A stretch of DNA of 16,572 nucleotides. Source: Mollicutes bacterium (lineage in GTDB: Bacteria > Bacillota_I > Bacilli_A > Izemoplasmatales > Izemoplasmataceae). The position numbers were made by a program, and so were the translations under genes. The stretch lies in the NCBI GenBank assembly GCA_003551455.1, contig PUMR01000011.1:1-16572 (forward strand). The letters run 5' to 3'. Each line of letters begins with the position of its first letter. Within the stretch, counting starts at the first letter, position 1. This document shows, piece after piece, positions 5,924 to 13,273 of the stretch. The notes under the pieces are model-generated. The model made no database searches, was not told the DNA's origin, and saw only the letters and a list, made by a program, of their open reading frames with translations.

Positions 5924-8023
5924 ATGCGAGACTTCACCGCGTATCTGGAAGACTTTCACACCGTCACGATACTTTTGCAAGCGAGCCGCGAAGAGAAGCC
6001 CCCTTTCCATCTTGTCCACGGAGATGAACACCAGCATCTGCACATCGTGGACAGGCAAGCCGGTGGGCACCACGTGAAGCTCGTGGGCCGATCCGACGCG
6101 CCCATCCGTCCGCACATCCCCTATCATCTGGAGGATGCCGGCGGAGAAAAGACCGAACTCCAAAGCGGACACATCGTCCGCACGGAAGCTTTCGACCGGC
6201 ACTACCATTATGCGGAAGGCGACCTCGGCGTGACCTATGGGAAAGAAAAGAGCACTTTCAAGGTCTGGACACCCATCGCCCGCGAGGTGATACTGTGCTT
6301 GCGGCGGGGGGAGAAGACCGAGACCCACCCCCTGGTCTATAGGGAAAAGGGGGTCTGGAGTTGCACGATCGCCGGCGACCTCGAAAAGACCCCCTACCGT
6401 TTTCAAGCGCGCATAAACGGCAAGCGTAAGACCCTGACCGATCCTTACGCCATCGCCGGCAACGCCAACGGCGAATGGAACTATGTGGTCGATCCCGCGC
6501 GTTTCGTCACCATGAAGAACGAAAGAACGCCCGTGAAAGACGCTTTCCCCATCATCTACGAGGCATCCGTGCGCGATCTGACCATGGACCCCGTTTTAGC
6601 GACGGAATCCCGCGGCACCTTCAGGGGAGCCCGGGAGAAAGGCCTGAGGACAAAAGCGGGTCGTAAGGCCGGCTTCGACCACATCCGCTCCCTCGGCGTC
6701 ACCCATGTGCAGTTTTTGCCCTTCTTCGATTTCGAGGGCGTGGACGAGAAGCATCCCGCAGCCGCCTACAACTGGGGCTACAACCCCTCCCAATACAATG
6801 TGCCCGAAGGCTCGTATGCGAGCGATCCCGACAGTCCCTACGCCCGCATCGACGAACTGAGAAAGATGATCGACGCCTATCACGCCGAAGGATTGGGCGT
6901 CGTCATGGACGTCGTCTACAACCATGTCTACGACCCCAAGACCCACCCCTTCGGCAAGCTGGTCCCGGGCTATTTCTTCCGGGTCGATCATCACGGCCAT
7001 CTCACCGCCGCTTCCGGTTGCGAGAACGATCTGGCCACGGAGCGGCGGATGGTGCGGGAGTTCATCATCGACTCTTTGCGTTTCTGGGCGGAGACCTACA
7101 AACTCGACGGTTTCCGTTTCGACCTCATGGGCCTCATCGACATCGAGACCATGCAGGCCGCGAAAGACGCTCTGCAAGCGGTCGACGAGAACATCCTCGT
7201 CTATGGGGAAGGCTGGAACATCCCCACCGTGCTCCCCCCAAAAAGGCTCAGCCACATGGACAACAAACACCTTTCGACCGCCACCATCGGCTTTTTCAAC
7301 GACACCTTCAGAGAGACCGTGAAGGGGGCCAATTTCGAAATCGCGGCGAAGGGTTTCGCCATGGGGGCGAAGCCCCCGGAAAAGACCATGGCGAGAATCC
7401 TCAAGGGAGGCATGGCCGTCAAGGCTGCCATCACCCGACCCTCGCAGTCTTTGAACTATGTCGAGTGCCATGACGACCACACCTTCTTCGACAAGGCGAG
7501 AGTCGCCATGCAGGACGCTTCGGCAAGCGACCGTCTTTGCGCCCAGAAGCTGGCCACGGCTGTCGTCATCCTCGCCCAGGGTGTGCCTTTCCTCCATGCC
7601 GGCCAGGAATTCTACCGGTCGAAGAAGGGCGAAAAGAACAGCTACATGAGCCCCGATTACATCAACCGCATCGACTGGTCCCGGCTGGATGAGTTCCACC
7701 GCGACGTCGAGGATGTACGCAGGCTCATCCGGCTCAAGCGGGACCATCCCCTCTTCAACCTCCGGGACAAGGAGGAAATCAAAAAGAAGGTCTCCGTCGC
7801 GACCGAAAAGAGCGGTACCGTGCGCTACCATCTTCGCGACGAGAATGAACATCTCCTCGTCATCTTCAAGAACAACACCCAGAAAGAACATTTCCGTTTC
7901 CCCGAAACGGCCCGCCTCCTCTTCTGTTCGGAAGAATACCTCGATGAGGGCCCCGTGAGAGAACTCGAACTCACCCGCATCTCGACCACCGTCATGAAAC
8001 TCGGAAAGGATGAACATACATGA
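5924..8023 (+). CDS. pulA: Type I pullulanase (glycogen/starch debranching), cytoplasmic
   Basis: The enzyme cleaves alpha-1,6 branches of pullulan, glycogen or limit dextrins. The 699-residue protein has no signal peptide, so it acts inside the cell like Bacillus AmyX. Order: a non-catalytic N-terminal beta-domain (1-95), a CBM48-like domain (about 100-190), then the GH13_14 barrel. Motifs are 'YNWGYNP' (282-288; type I pullulanases usually have YNWGYDP), 'DVVYNHVY' (329-336), 'DGFRFDLMG' (395-403) with nucleophile Asp400, 'VYGEGWN' (426-432) with acid/base Glu429, and 'VECHDDHT' (513-520) with transition-state Asp517. The residue after Asp517 is Asp where Asn is usual (HDN). The C-terminal beta domain starts near 615. 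The ATG is 1 nt after the cca stop, with an AGAGGG SD about 11 nt upstream. The gene overlaps yhaM by 4 nt. Confidence 0.94.
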   Translation: MRDFTAYLEDFHTVTILLQASREEKPPFHLVHGDEHQHLHIVDRQAGGHHVKLVGRSDAPIRPHIPYHLEDAGGEKTELQSGHIVRTEAFDRHYHYAEGDLGVTYGKEKSTFKVWTPIAREVILCLRRGEKTETHPLVYREKGVWSCTIAGDLEKTPYRFQARINGKRKTLTDPYAIAGNANGEWNYVVDPARFVTMKNERTPVKDAFPIIYEASVRDLTMDPVLATESRGTFRGAREKGLRTKAGRKAGFDHIRSLGVTHVQFLPFFDFEGVDEKHPAAAYNWGYNPSQYNVPEGSYASDPDSPYARIDELRKMIDAYHAEGLGVVMDVVYNHVYDPKTHPFGKLVPGYFFRVDHHGHLTAASGCENDLATERRMVREFIIDSLRFWAETYKLDGFRFDLMGLIDIETMQAAKDALQAVDENILVYGEGWNIPTVLPPKRLSHMDNKHLSTATIGFFNDTFRETVKGANFEIAAKGFAMGAKPPEKTMARILKGGMAVKAAITRPSQSLNYVECHDDHTFFDKARVAMQDASASDRLCAQKLATAVVILAQGVPFLHAGQEFYRSKKGEKNSYMSPDYINRIDWSRLDEFHRDVEDVRRLIRLKRDHPLFNLRDKEEIKKKVSVATEKSGTVRYHLRDENEHLLVIFKNNTQKEHFRFPETARLLFCSEEYLDEGPVRELELTRISTTVMKLGKDEHT

Positions 8024-8937
8024 AGAACTTCTATGCCAAGATCGACAGCTACAACGAGACGACCTACGAGACGAACACCCTGTCGGTGCTTCTCGCCGAC
8101 GGGACGCGGCTCACCTTGAGGATCGACGAAGAAGAAGACATCCGCGAAGAGGAGGTCTATCATTTCGAGACGGAGCCCATCGAATTCAAGGGCCGTACCC
8201 AATACCTCGTGAAATCCTTCACCCACATCAGCGACACGGACATCGGCTTCGAAGGCAAGATCGCCGTGATGAAGGATTTCTACCCCTTCGCGCCGATCGA
8301 TGTCGAAAAGACCCAAGCGACCATCGAGGCGCATCTTTCCTCCATCAAGGATGAGACCATCGAAACGATCACGAAAGCCCTCTATGAGAAACACCGGGAG
8401 GATTTCTACCTCTATCCCGCCGCCACCCGTTTCCACCACGCCTATATCGGCGGCGTGGCCCACCACACGGCGACGATGTTGCAGTTGGCCGAGGGTCTCC
8501 TCGCGGTCTATGATTTTCTGAACCGGGACCTCCTCGTGGCGGGCATCATCCTGCACGACCTCTTCAAGACGGTCGAACTCTCGAACTTCTACGCCCCCGA
8601 ATACACCCGTGAGGGGAGATTGCTCGGGCATCTCGCCATGGGCAGCGACGCCATCGGCGAAATCGCGAGGGAGAAAGGTCTCTCCGACCAAGAGGAGGTC
8701 TTGCTCCTTCGGCACATGATGCTCTCCCATCATTACTACGGGAACTTCGGCTCCCCCAAAAAGCCCAACATCCCCGAAGCCTTGGCCCTCCATTTCATCG
8801 ACAACATCGACTCCAAATTCGCCGTGCTGGGCGAGGCCCTCGAAGAGACCGAGCCCGGAGCCTTCACCGAGCCCCTCGGTGTCCTGGAGCGGGAACGCTA
8901 TTACAAGGCCCTCGCCGGCAAGCGGAAAAAGACATAG
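8020..8937 (+). CDS. yhaM: 3'-5' exoribonuclease YhaM family (HD domain)
   Basis: YhaM trims single-stranded RNA 3' ends in Bacillota. The 305-residue protein is slightly short of the Bacillus YhaM (about 314). The first 85 residues resemble the N-terminal OB-fold region. The HD phosphohydrolase domain follows: 'RFHHAYIGGVAHHTATML' (137-154), 'ILHDLFKT' (177-184) with the paired HD at 179-180, His204 in 'LLGHLAMG', and 'LSHHYYGNFGSP' (235-246), supplying the His/Asp metal ligands in the expected order. The start ATG overlaps the pulA stop (ATGA), with AAAGGA 9 nt upstream, so translation is coupled to pulA. Grouping with cca makes a partly RNA-processing operon, though pulA is an odd partner. 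The -35 box of the next gene begins in this gene's stop codon. Confidence 0.92.
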   Translation: MKNFYAKIDSYNETTYETNTLSVLLADGTRLTLRIDEEEDIREEEVYHFETEPIEFKGRTQYLVKSFTHISDTDIGFEGKIAVMKDFYPFAPIDVEKTQATIEAHLSSIKDETIETITKALYEKHREDFYLYPAATRFHHAYIGGVAHHTATMLQLAEGLLAVYDFLNRDLLVAGIILHDLFKTVELSNFYAPEYTREGRLLGHLAMGSDAIGEIAREKGLSDQEEVLLLRHMMLSHHYYGNFGSPKKPNIPEALALHFIDNIDSKFAVLGEALEETEPGAFTEPLGVLERERYYKALAGKRKKT

Positions 8938-8963
8938 ACAAACCGCCCCGACTGTGTTATACT
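8935..8963 (+). promoter_or_regulatory. Strong sigma-A promoter of rplY (L25)
   Basis: TAGACA (8935-8940, 5 of 6 consensus; its TAG is the yhaM stop) and TATACT (8958-8963) are 17 bp apart, and the -10 has an extended TG (TGT). Start of transcription is expected near 8970. Confidence 0.85.
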
Positions 8964-8977
8964 CATAAACTGACATC

Positions 8978-8996
8978 GGCCGGGAACCCTCCGGCC
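8978..8996 (+). promoter_or_regulatory. GC-only hairpin in the rplY leader next to the SD
   Basis: GGCCGG (8978-8983) pairs with CCGGCC (8991-8996), giving six G-C pairs and a 7-nt loop. It ends 2-3 nt before the AAGGAG SD (8999-9004). It has no T run, so it is not a terminator. A role in mRNA stability or translational control is possible. Confidence 0.6.
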
Positions 8997-9012
8997 CGAA
9001 GGAGTGAAGACC

Positions 9013-9657
9013 ATGAAACTCGAGAAACGTTCGGGAAAACTCAAAGAAATCCGCGAGAACCATCTCATACCCGGTATCGTCTATGGGAAGGGCATAGAGC
9101 CCACGCCCGTGCAATGTCCCTTCAAAGACGTGGCGGACGCCTTCAAATCCTACGGCAGAAGTATGACCTTCAAGGCGAAGCTCGGCAAGAAGACCCACCA
9201 GGTCTATTTCAAGGAGCTCCAGGTGGACCCGCTGCGTCAGAACCGCATCCTGCATTTCGATTTGCAGAAGATCAGCGCCACCGACACCATCTCCGCCGAG
9301 ATCCCCGTGAAGATTTTGAACAAGGAAGAAGTCGAAAGCCGCGACCTCATCGTCGAGCTCATCAGCCAGACCGTCACCACGGAGTTCCCCGCCGGCAGCG
9401 GCATCTCCCATTTCGAGCTCGATGTAGAAGGTATGGAGGGTAACGAAGCGCTCCACGTCTCCGACCTCGATTTGCCCGAAGGCTTCAAGGTGCTCGTCCC
9501 CGAGGACAAGATCCTCGTCAGCATCTCCTACCCGCAAGAGGAAGAGGAAGAAGAGGAAGTCCTCGAAGAGGAAGAAGACATCGAAGTCGAAGCCATCAAG
9601 CAGAAGGACGAAGACGAAGAGACCCCCGACGATTCCGAAGACGAAGAAGAGGACTGA
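9013..9657 (+). CDS. rplY: Large-subunit ribosomal protein L25, general stress protein CTC type
   Basis: L25 binds loop E of 5S rRNA in the large subunit. The CTC/TL5 form has two domains: the L25 fold (about 1-88, with 'HLIPGIVYGKGIEP' at 17-30 and 'LQVDPLRQNRILHFDLQKI' in the 5S-binding part) and a C-terminal beta domain (about 90-173, 'LDVEGMEGNEALHVSDLDLP'). A tail of about 40 residues, mostly Glu and Asp, follows (175-214). ATG 9013 is chosen over GTG 9004 because AAGGAG (8999-9004) is correctly placed 8 nt before it and overlaps the GTG. In Bacillus the homologue ctc is under SigB; here the promoter looks like SigA. The gene is monocistronic: own promoter, two terminators after it. The first part of the sequence is shorter than in many L25 (few residues before the GKL...LIP block). 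Confidence 0.93.
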   Translation: MKLEKRSGKLKEIRENHLIPGIVYGKGIEPTPVQCPFKDVADAFKSYGRSMTFKAKLGKKTHQVYFKELQVDPLRQNRILHFDLQKISATDTISAEIPVKILNKEEVESRDLIVELISQTVTTEFPAGSGISHFELDVEGMEGNEALHVSDLDLPEGFKVLVPEDKILVSISYPQEEEEEEEVLEEEEDIEVEAIKQKDEDEETPDDSEDEEED

Positions 9658-9662
9658 TCCCG

Positions 9663-9691
9663 AAAAACCCCGCGTTGCGACGCGGGGTTTT
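9663..9691. terminator. Intrinsic terminator of rplY
   Basis: CCCCGCGT (9668-9675) pairs with ACGCGGGG (9680-9687) around a TGCG loop, flanked by five A and four T. It starts 6 nt after the rplY stop and could work in both directions. Confidence 0.9.
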
Positions 9692-9702
9692 CTCTGGGAA
9701 TG

Positions 9703-9738
9703 AAAACGCCACGGCTCGTTTATTGCCGTGGCGTTTTT
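9703..9738. terminator. Intrinsic terminator of the foldase-like gene (bidirectional)
   Basis: CGCCACGGC (9707-9715) pairs with GCCGTGGCG (9725-9733), extended by four A-T pairs, with a 9-nt loop. On the minus strand it lies 15 bp after the stop of the foldase-like gene and is followed by TTTT; on the plus strand five T follow, making a second stop behind rplY. Confidence 0.85.
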
Positions 9739-9752
9739 ACATCTGTCGGGGC

Positions 9753-12206
9753 TCAGTCTTCGATGTAGGGGAAGTGCATCCGCATGAAGAGGTCGCGGAT
9801 GGTCTCTGCCATGCGCAGGTGGTGTTCTTCGTCCCGGTGGATTTCCGCCTCGCCCGCGAGCATGTTGTCGAGGGTGATGATGGAATGGTGGACACTACCG
9901 AAAAGACGCGTGTGCGCATCCTTGTAATAGGCTTCGAGGGCGTCGCGCACATCCGCGGGGATCTCGATGTCGCTCTCGCCATAGCGCTGCCTGTCGAGTT
10001 CCCGGAGGGAATAGAGCGCCAGCTGTTCGACGGTGGGGATGTCGCCGTCGTTCAAGAAGTCTTCGTGATAGTCGCCGAGGTCGGCCGCTGTCAGGCGGGC
10101 GGAGGGTTTCTCGAAATTCTCCCCTTGGCGGGCCAGGATGAAATGGTAGCCGAATTCGGTCATCCGGGTGCCGTCGGAGAAGATCTTGTCTTCGTCTTCG
10201 TAGTCTTCGACGTAGCGGGCATACATGGTCTGCAGTTTGGCGATGAAGTCCTCGTCGTGCTGCATGGCGTCCTTGTAGGAGAGTTCTCCGAGGTCTTCAT
10301 AACGCAAACGGAGTCCGACGTTCTTGAAGCGCGCCCACCGGCTGTAGTCGTCTTCGTCGTCGTCTTCACCGCGGAGGGCTTCGTTGTATTCTTTGACGAT
10401 GTCTTCAAGATCCTCGTCCTGGCTTTCGGATATGATCAAGCCCTCGAGGGCGGCCACAGTGCTGCGGAAAGCACTTTCTTCCGCTTCGTCCAATGACTCG
10501 AGGTATTCTGCGAGATTGTCGTCGAGACGGTCCTCGTCGTGGTCGAGATAGATGACGATCCGTTCGACGTCGAGACTGAAATAGTTTTCGAAGTGCTCTT
10601 CGACATAGGGATAGGCCATGGCGACATCGACGATGTCGAGGAGGTAGTCGCTGCGGAGTCTGCGCGCCGCGCGTTGCTCGATCAATTCCCTATCGGATCC
10701 CACCCGCATGTAGAGGGCGAGATAGAGTTGCCAGTCGAAACCGAACTCGGCGACTTGTTGTTTGGTCTCGGAGAGTTCGCGGCGGTAGTCGCGCATGAGG
10801 TCGCTGCGGTTGCGGAGGACGTCGCGTTCCCTGCCGAAGACGTCGGTGAAGTAGTCGCTCAGGAGCAGGTGTTTCTCCTTGGCGAGTTCGGTGGCATAGA
10901 GGATGCCGATGCGTTCGACCATGTAGTCGTAGAGGTCGTCGGCGGTGATCTCCATGTCGTCGATCTCGGCGAGGGTCTTGTTGTCTTTGGGTTCGCGGAA
11001 GAAGTCCTTCGCCGTTTCGAACTGTTGTTGATAGACGGCGCTCACCGCCTGGTCGTAGATACGGAGGCCGCTTTCCTCGTGCAGGGCGGCCATGGTTTGG
11101 ACGGTCTCCTCATCGCCGACGAGAGTCTCGATGTATTCGGCGCGGAGGGCATCGAGGTCTTCGTCTTCGAGGTCTTCAAAAGGGGTGACCTCGTCACGCT
11201 GCAAGACATAGGCGAGATAGCGGTTGCCCTCGATCGATTTGGCGTTGGTGGCGTAGGGGCGGTCGTCCTCGATGTCATAATAGAGGAAGTCGCTCATCTT
11301 GGCGAAAAAGGCTTCATCCCTCTCGGCGGCGAGTTCCTGCAGTTCACGTTGGTTGAACCAGAAGAAGTCCTCGTCGAGTTCGATGAGATCCTCGAGGTCC
11401 TTCTCTTCATCGAGGGTCTCACGATAAGGATAGATGTAGTTGTAGATCTTGATGTAGTATGCGAGCACTTCCTCATCGTCGAGGAGTTCGGTGTTCTCTT
11501 CGTCGAAGTCCTCGCGCCGCAGGTCCTCGATGGGCTCATCACCCACATAGAGGCCGATGCCGTCTTCATAGTTGTACACGAGATTGAAGTGTTTGAAGAC
11601 GCTCCGAAATTCGTTCTGGTTGTCGAAGCGGATGCGGATGGCCATGAGGTCGCCTTGGCGGTAGTCTTCATAGAATCTCTCGAGATCCTCGTCCGTGATG
11701 AAGAACGGGTCGGTCTCATCGGTGGTCTCATAACGCGAGCGGGTATAGTTCTCTTTGGCGACCCGCAAGCGGATGAAGGCTTCTTCACTTTCCGGATCGT
11801 CGGGATCGTAACCGCTCATGACGACGAGGTCGCGGTATTCGCTCTCGAGTTCCTCGATCTCCTCTTCGGTCATGCGTTCGATCTCTTCGGGGTCGGTCGT
11901 ACCGTATTTGAGTTCGGTGATCAGCTCGTCGATCTCTTCGGCGGTCACCGCATCCATCTCCTCGGCGAGGAGATGGCGGTCGATGTAGTCGACAAGATGC
12001 AACATGCCGTCCGTCACGAGCATTCTGCCATAGAGGTCACCCTTGGTGATTTCTATGCCTTTGTAGGTCAAAAAGACCTCGTCTTTGTTAGAAACAGTCG
12101 GTGCATCGTCGTCACCGATGATGAAGTTGCACGCGACGGCGGTTCCGACGATGACGATCAGTCCGGTGAGGACCATCAGCGCGCGTTTGACAATCACATT
12201 TTCCAT
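9753..12206 (-). CDS. Large acidic PrsA/SurA-like foldase-family protein, secreted or lipid anchored, tandemly duplicated
   Basis: The 817-residue protein has a hydrophobic N-terminus (9-25) ending in GTAVAC. Cys26 fits a relaxed lipobox (Ala at -1) and could be lipidated; otherwise it is a signal anchor. What follows looks like two degenerate PrsA modules. SurA_N-like segments 'VFLTYKGIEITKGDLYGRML' (44-63) and 'TLAEIDDMEITADDLYDYMV' (411-430) align; each is followed by a helical region, a hinge ('EDLERFYEDYRQGDLMAIRI' near 173, 'VEEHFENYFSLDVERIVIY' near 535) and parvulin-like strands ('EGNRYLAYVLQRDE' 326-339, 'TEFGYHFILARQGE' 683-696). The second keeps the classical parvulin 'GyHfI' ending. 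PrsA proteins help fold exported proteins outside the membrane. The sequence is very rich in Glu and Asp. ATG 12206 is chosen for its AAGGAG SD and position before the hydrophobic segment. Monocistronic, divergent from walJ. Isomerase activity is uncertain because the parvulin parts are poorly conserved. Confidence 0.65.
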   Translation of the reverse strand: MENVIVKRALMVLTGLIVIVGTAVACNFIIGDDDAPTVSNKDEVFLTYKGIEITKGDLYGRMLVTDGMLHLVDYIDRHLLAEEMDAVTAEEIDELITELKYGTTDPEEIERMTEEEIEELESEYRDLVVMSGYDPDDPESEEAFIRLRVAKENYTRSRYETTDETDPFFITDEDLERFYEDYRQGDLMAIRIRFDNQNEFRSVFKHFNLVYNYEDGIGLYVGDEPIEDLRREDFDEENTELLDDEEVLAYYIKIYNYIYPYRETLDEEKDLEDLIELDEDFFWFNQRELQELAAERDEAFFAKMSDFLYYDIEDDRPYATNAKSIEGNRYLAYVLQRDEVTPFEDLEDEDLDALRAEYIETLVGDEETVQTMAALHEESGLRIYDQAVSAVYQQQFETAKDFFREPKDNKTLAEIDDMEITADDLYDYMVERIGILYATELAKEKHLLLSDYFTDVFGRERDVLRNRSDLMRDYRRELSETKQQVAEFGFDWQLYLALYMRVGSDRELIEQRAARRLRSDYLLDIVDVAMAYPYVEEHFENYFSLDVERIVIYLDHDEDRLDDNLAEYLESLDEAEESAFRSTVAALEGLIISESQDEDLEDIVKEYNEALRGEDDDEDDYSRWARFKNVGLRLRYEDLGELSYKDAMQHDEDFIAKLQTMYARYVEDYEDEDKIFSDGTRMTEFGYHFILARQGENFEKPSARLTAADLGDYHEDFLNDGDIPTVEQLALYSLRELDRQRYGESDIEIPADVRDALEAYYKDAHTRLFGSVHHSIITLDNMLAGEAEIHRDEEHHLRMAETIRDLFMRMHFPYIED

Positions 12207-12241
12207 GGGGCACTCACTCCTTATTAAAATACGCAATATAT

Positions 12242-12270
12242 ATATTACCACTTATCCATGCGCGAGACAA
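12242..12270 (-). promoter_or_regulatory. Putative promoter of the foldase-like gene
   Basis: On the minus strand TTGTCT (12265-12270), a 17-bp spacer and TAATAT (12242-12247) with an extended TGG. Each box has 4 of 6 consensus bases. An (AT)5 run (12236-12245) overlaps the -10, so alternative -10 registers (TATATT) exist. Confidence 0.55.
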
Positions 12271-12316
12271 CTGCCAATCGCAAGGAATTCGTGAGCGTCA
12301 GTCAGCGGGGGATGTG

Positions 12317-12344
12317 TTGCAAGGGGGGGGATTTGGTGTATAAT
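12317..12344 (+). promoter_or_regulatory. walJ promoter with an eight-G run in its spacer
   Basis: TTGCAA (12317-12322) and a perfect TATAAT (12339-12344) are 16 bp apart. Half of the spacer is the homopolymer G8 (12323-12330). Transcription would start about 20 nt before the start codon. A change in the G run would change the spacer length. Confidence 0.65.
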
Positions 12345-12368
12345 GTCCGTAGTGAACGGAGGTACACC

Positions 12369-13145
12369 ATGGAGACGATCGTTCTCGGCAGCGGTTCCAA
12401 AGGCAACGCGACCCTCATCCGCAGCGGCCGGACCACCCTGCTCGTCGATGCGGGACTGAGTTATCGGGCCATGAACAGACGACTCGAAGGGAGTCCCCTT
12501 TCCTTGGCCGACATCGACGCGGTGCTACTCACCCATGAGCACAACGACCACATCCGGGGTCTCCGGATGGTCATGAAGAAGAACCCCGTCCCCCTCTACA
12601 CCGCCGAAAGCGTGCTCGCCGCCCTTCCCGCCGATGTCGCCGTGGAAGAGTTCTTCCCGCTCGAGCCCCACACCTACCAATCGATCGGCGATTTCGAGGT
12701 CTATCCCGTCCCCCTTTCGCACGACACGGAGACCACGCTCGGATTCGTCTTTCTTGCGGACGGGAAGAAAATCGTCTATGCGACCGACACGGGTTTCATC
12801 GACGAAAAGCTCCATCCCGTCTTCCACAATGCCGACGCCTACATCCTGGAAGCGAACTACGATGTCGAAATGCTTTTCACCTCCGAACGCCCCTACTCGT
12901 TGAAACGGCGTATCGATTCCGTCCGCGGGCATCTTTCGAACGCCGATTCGGCCTATTATCTCTCCCGTTTCGTGGGCGAGCGGACGAAAGTGATCGTGCT
13001 CGCCCACCCTTCCGAGGAGTGCAACACCCCCGAAAGGGCCCTTTCCACCTTCCAAGACATCTTTGCGAGCTATGAGATCCCTTCAAAAGATTATGAGGTC
13101 CACATCGCCAACCAGCATGTGCCCACGAAGCTCTTCCGGATTTGA
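12369..13145 (+). CDS. walJ: WalJ/YycJ-type metallo-beta-lactamase-fold hydrolase
   Basis: The 258-residue protein has the complete metallo-beta-lactamase signature: 'LLTHEHNDHIRG' (53-64) with HxHxDH at 56-61, His118 in 'PLSHDTE', Asp140 in 'YATDTGF', and His213 in 'LAHPSEECN' (usually HLSxxNN in this subfamily). The opening 'VLGSGSKGNATLIRSG' is characteristic of YycJ/WalJ. In Bacilli WalJ is a cytoplasmic 5'-3' double-strand-DNA exonuclease linked to mismatch repair and is usually encoded behind the walRK two-component genes; that context is absent here, so the name rests on sequence. ATG 12369 follows GGAGG (CGGAGG 12357-12362); an in-frame longer version would start upstream of the promoter and is rejected. 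There is no clear terminator before the downstream oxidoreductase gene, so readthrough is possible. Confidence 0.88.
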   Translation: METIVLGSGSKGNATLIRSGRTTLLVDAGLSYRAMNRRLEGSPLSLADIDAVLLTHEHNDHIRGLRMVMKKNPVPLYTAESVLAALPADVAVEEFFPLEPHTYQSIGDFEVYPVPLSHDTETTLGFVFLADGKKIVYATDTGFIDEKLHPVFHNADAYILEANYDVEMLFTSERPYSLKRRIDSVRGHLSNADSAYYLSRFVGERTKVIVLAHPSEECNTPERALSTFQDIFASYEIPSKDYEVHIANQHVPTKLFRI

Positions 13146-13173
13146 AGACGACCCAGGAAATGTCCGTGCCCCA

Positions 13174-13202
13174 TTGTGTCAAAGCAGCCGATGTTGTATA
13201 AT
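13174..13202 (+). promoter_or_regulatory. Promoter of the pyruvate:ferredoxin oxidoreductase gene
   Basis: TTGTGT (13174-13179) and a perfect TATAAT (13197-13202) are 17 bp apart. Transcription would start near 13209, giving a leader of about 65 nt before GGAGG (13259-13263). No palindromic Rex-type operator is evident. Confidence 0.7.
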
Positions 13203-13273
13203 GTATGTGGAATTTGTATGACAAGAATCTTTCGCGACCATCCTGAGAATATGATTATGGAGGTAGATTAACG

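Noticed and set aside
6596..9537. Long minus-strand frames (473 and 570 codons) opposite pulA, yhaM and rplY.
   Set aside because: They cross gene boundaries of the plus-strand operon and encode biased, motif-free sequence; they are shadows of pulA, yhaM and rplY.
10539..12227. A 562-codon plus-strand frame opposite the foldase-like gene.
   Set aside because: It mirrors the Glu/Asp codons of the minus-strand gene, giving Val/Phe/Leu-rich repeats. It has no SD and no known family, while the minus-strand gene has a signal sequence, SD, promoter and terminator.
13170..13273. A Rex (NADH-responsive) operator upstream of the pyruvate:ferredoxin oxidoreductase gene, suggested by TTGTGT at 13174.
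   Set aside because: There is no matching ACACAA/TCACAA half-site at the required spacing; the TTGTGT is better explained as the -35 box.
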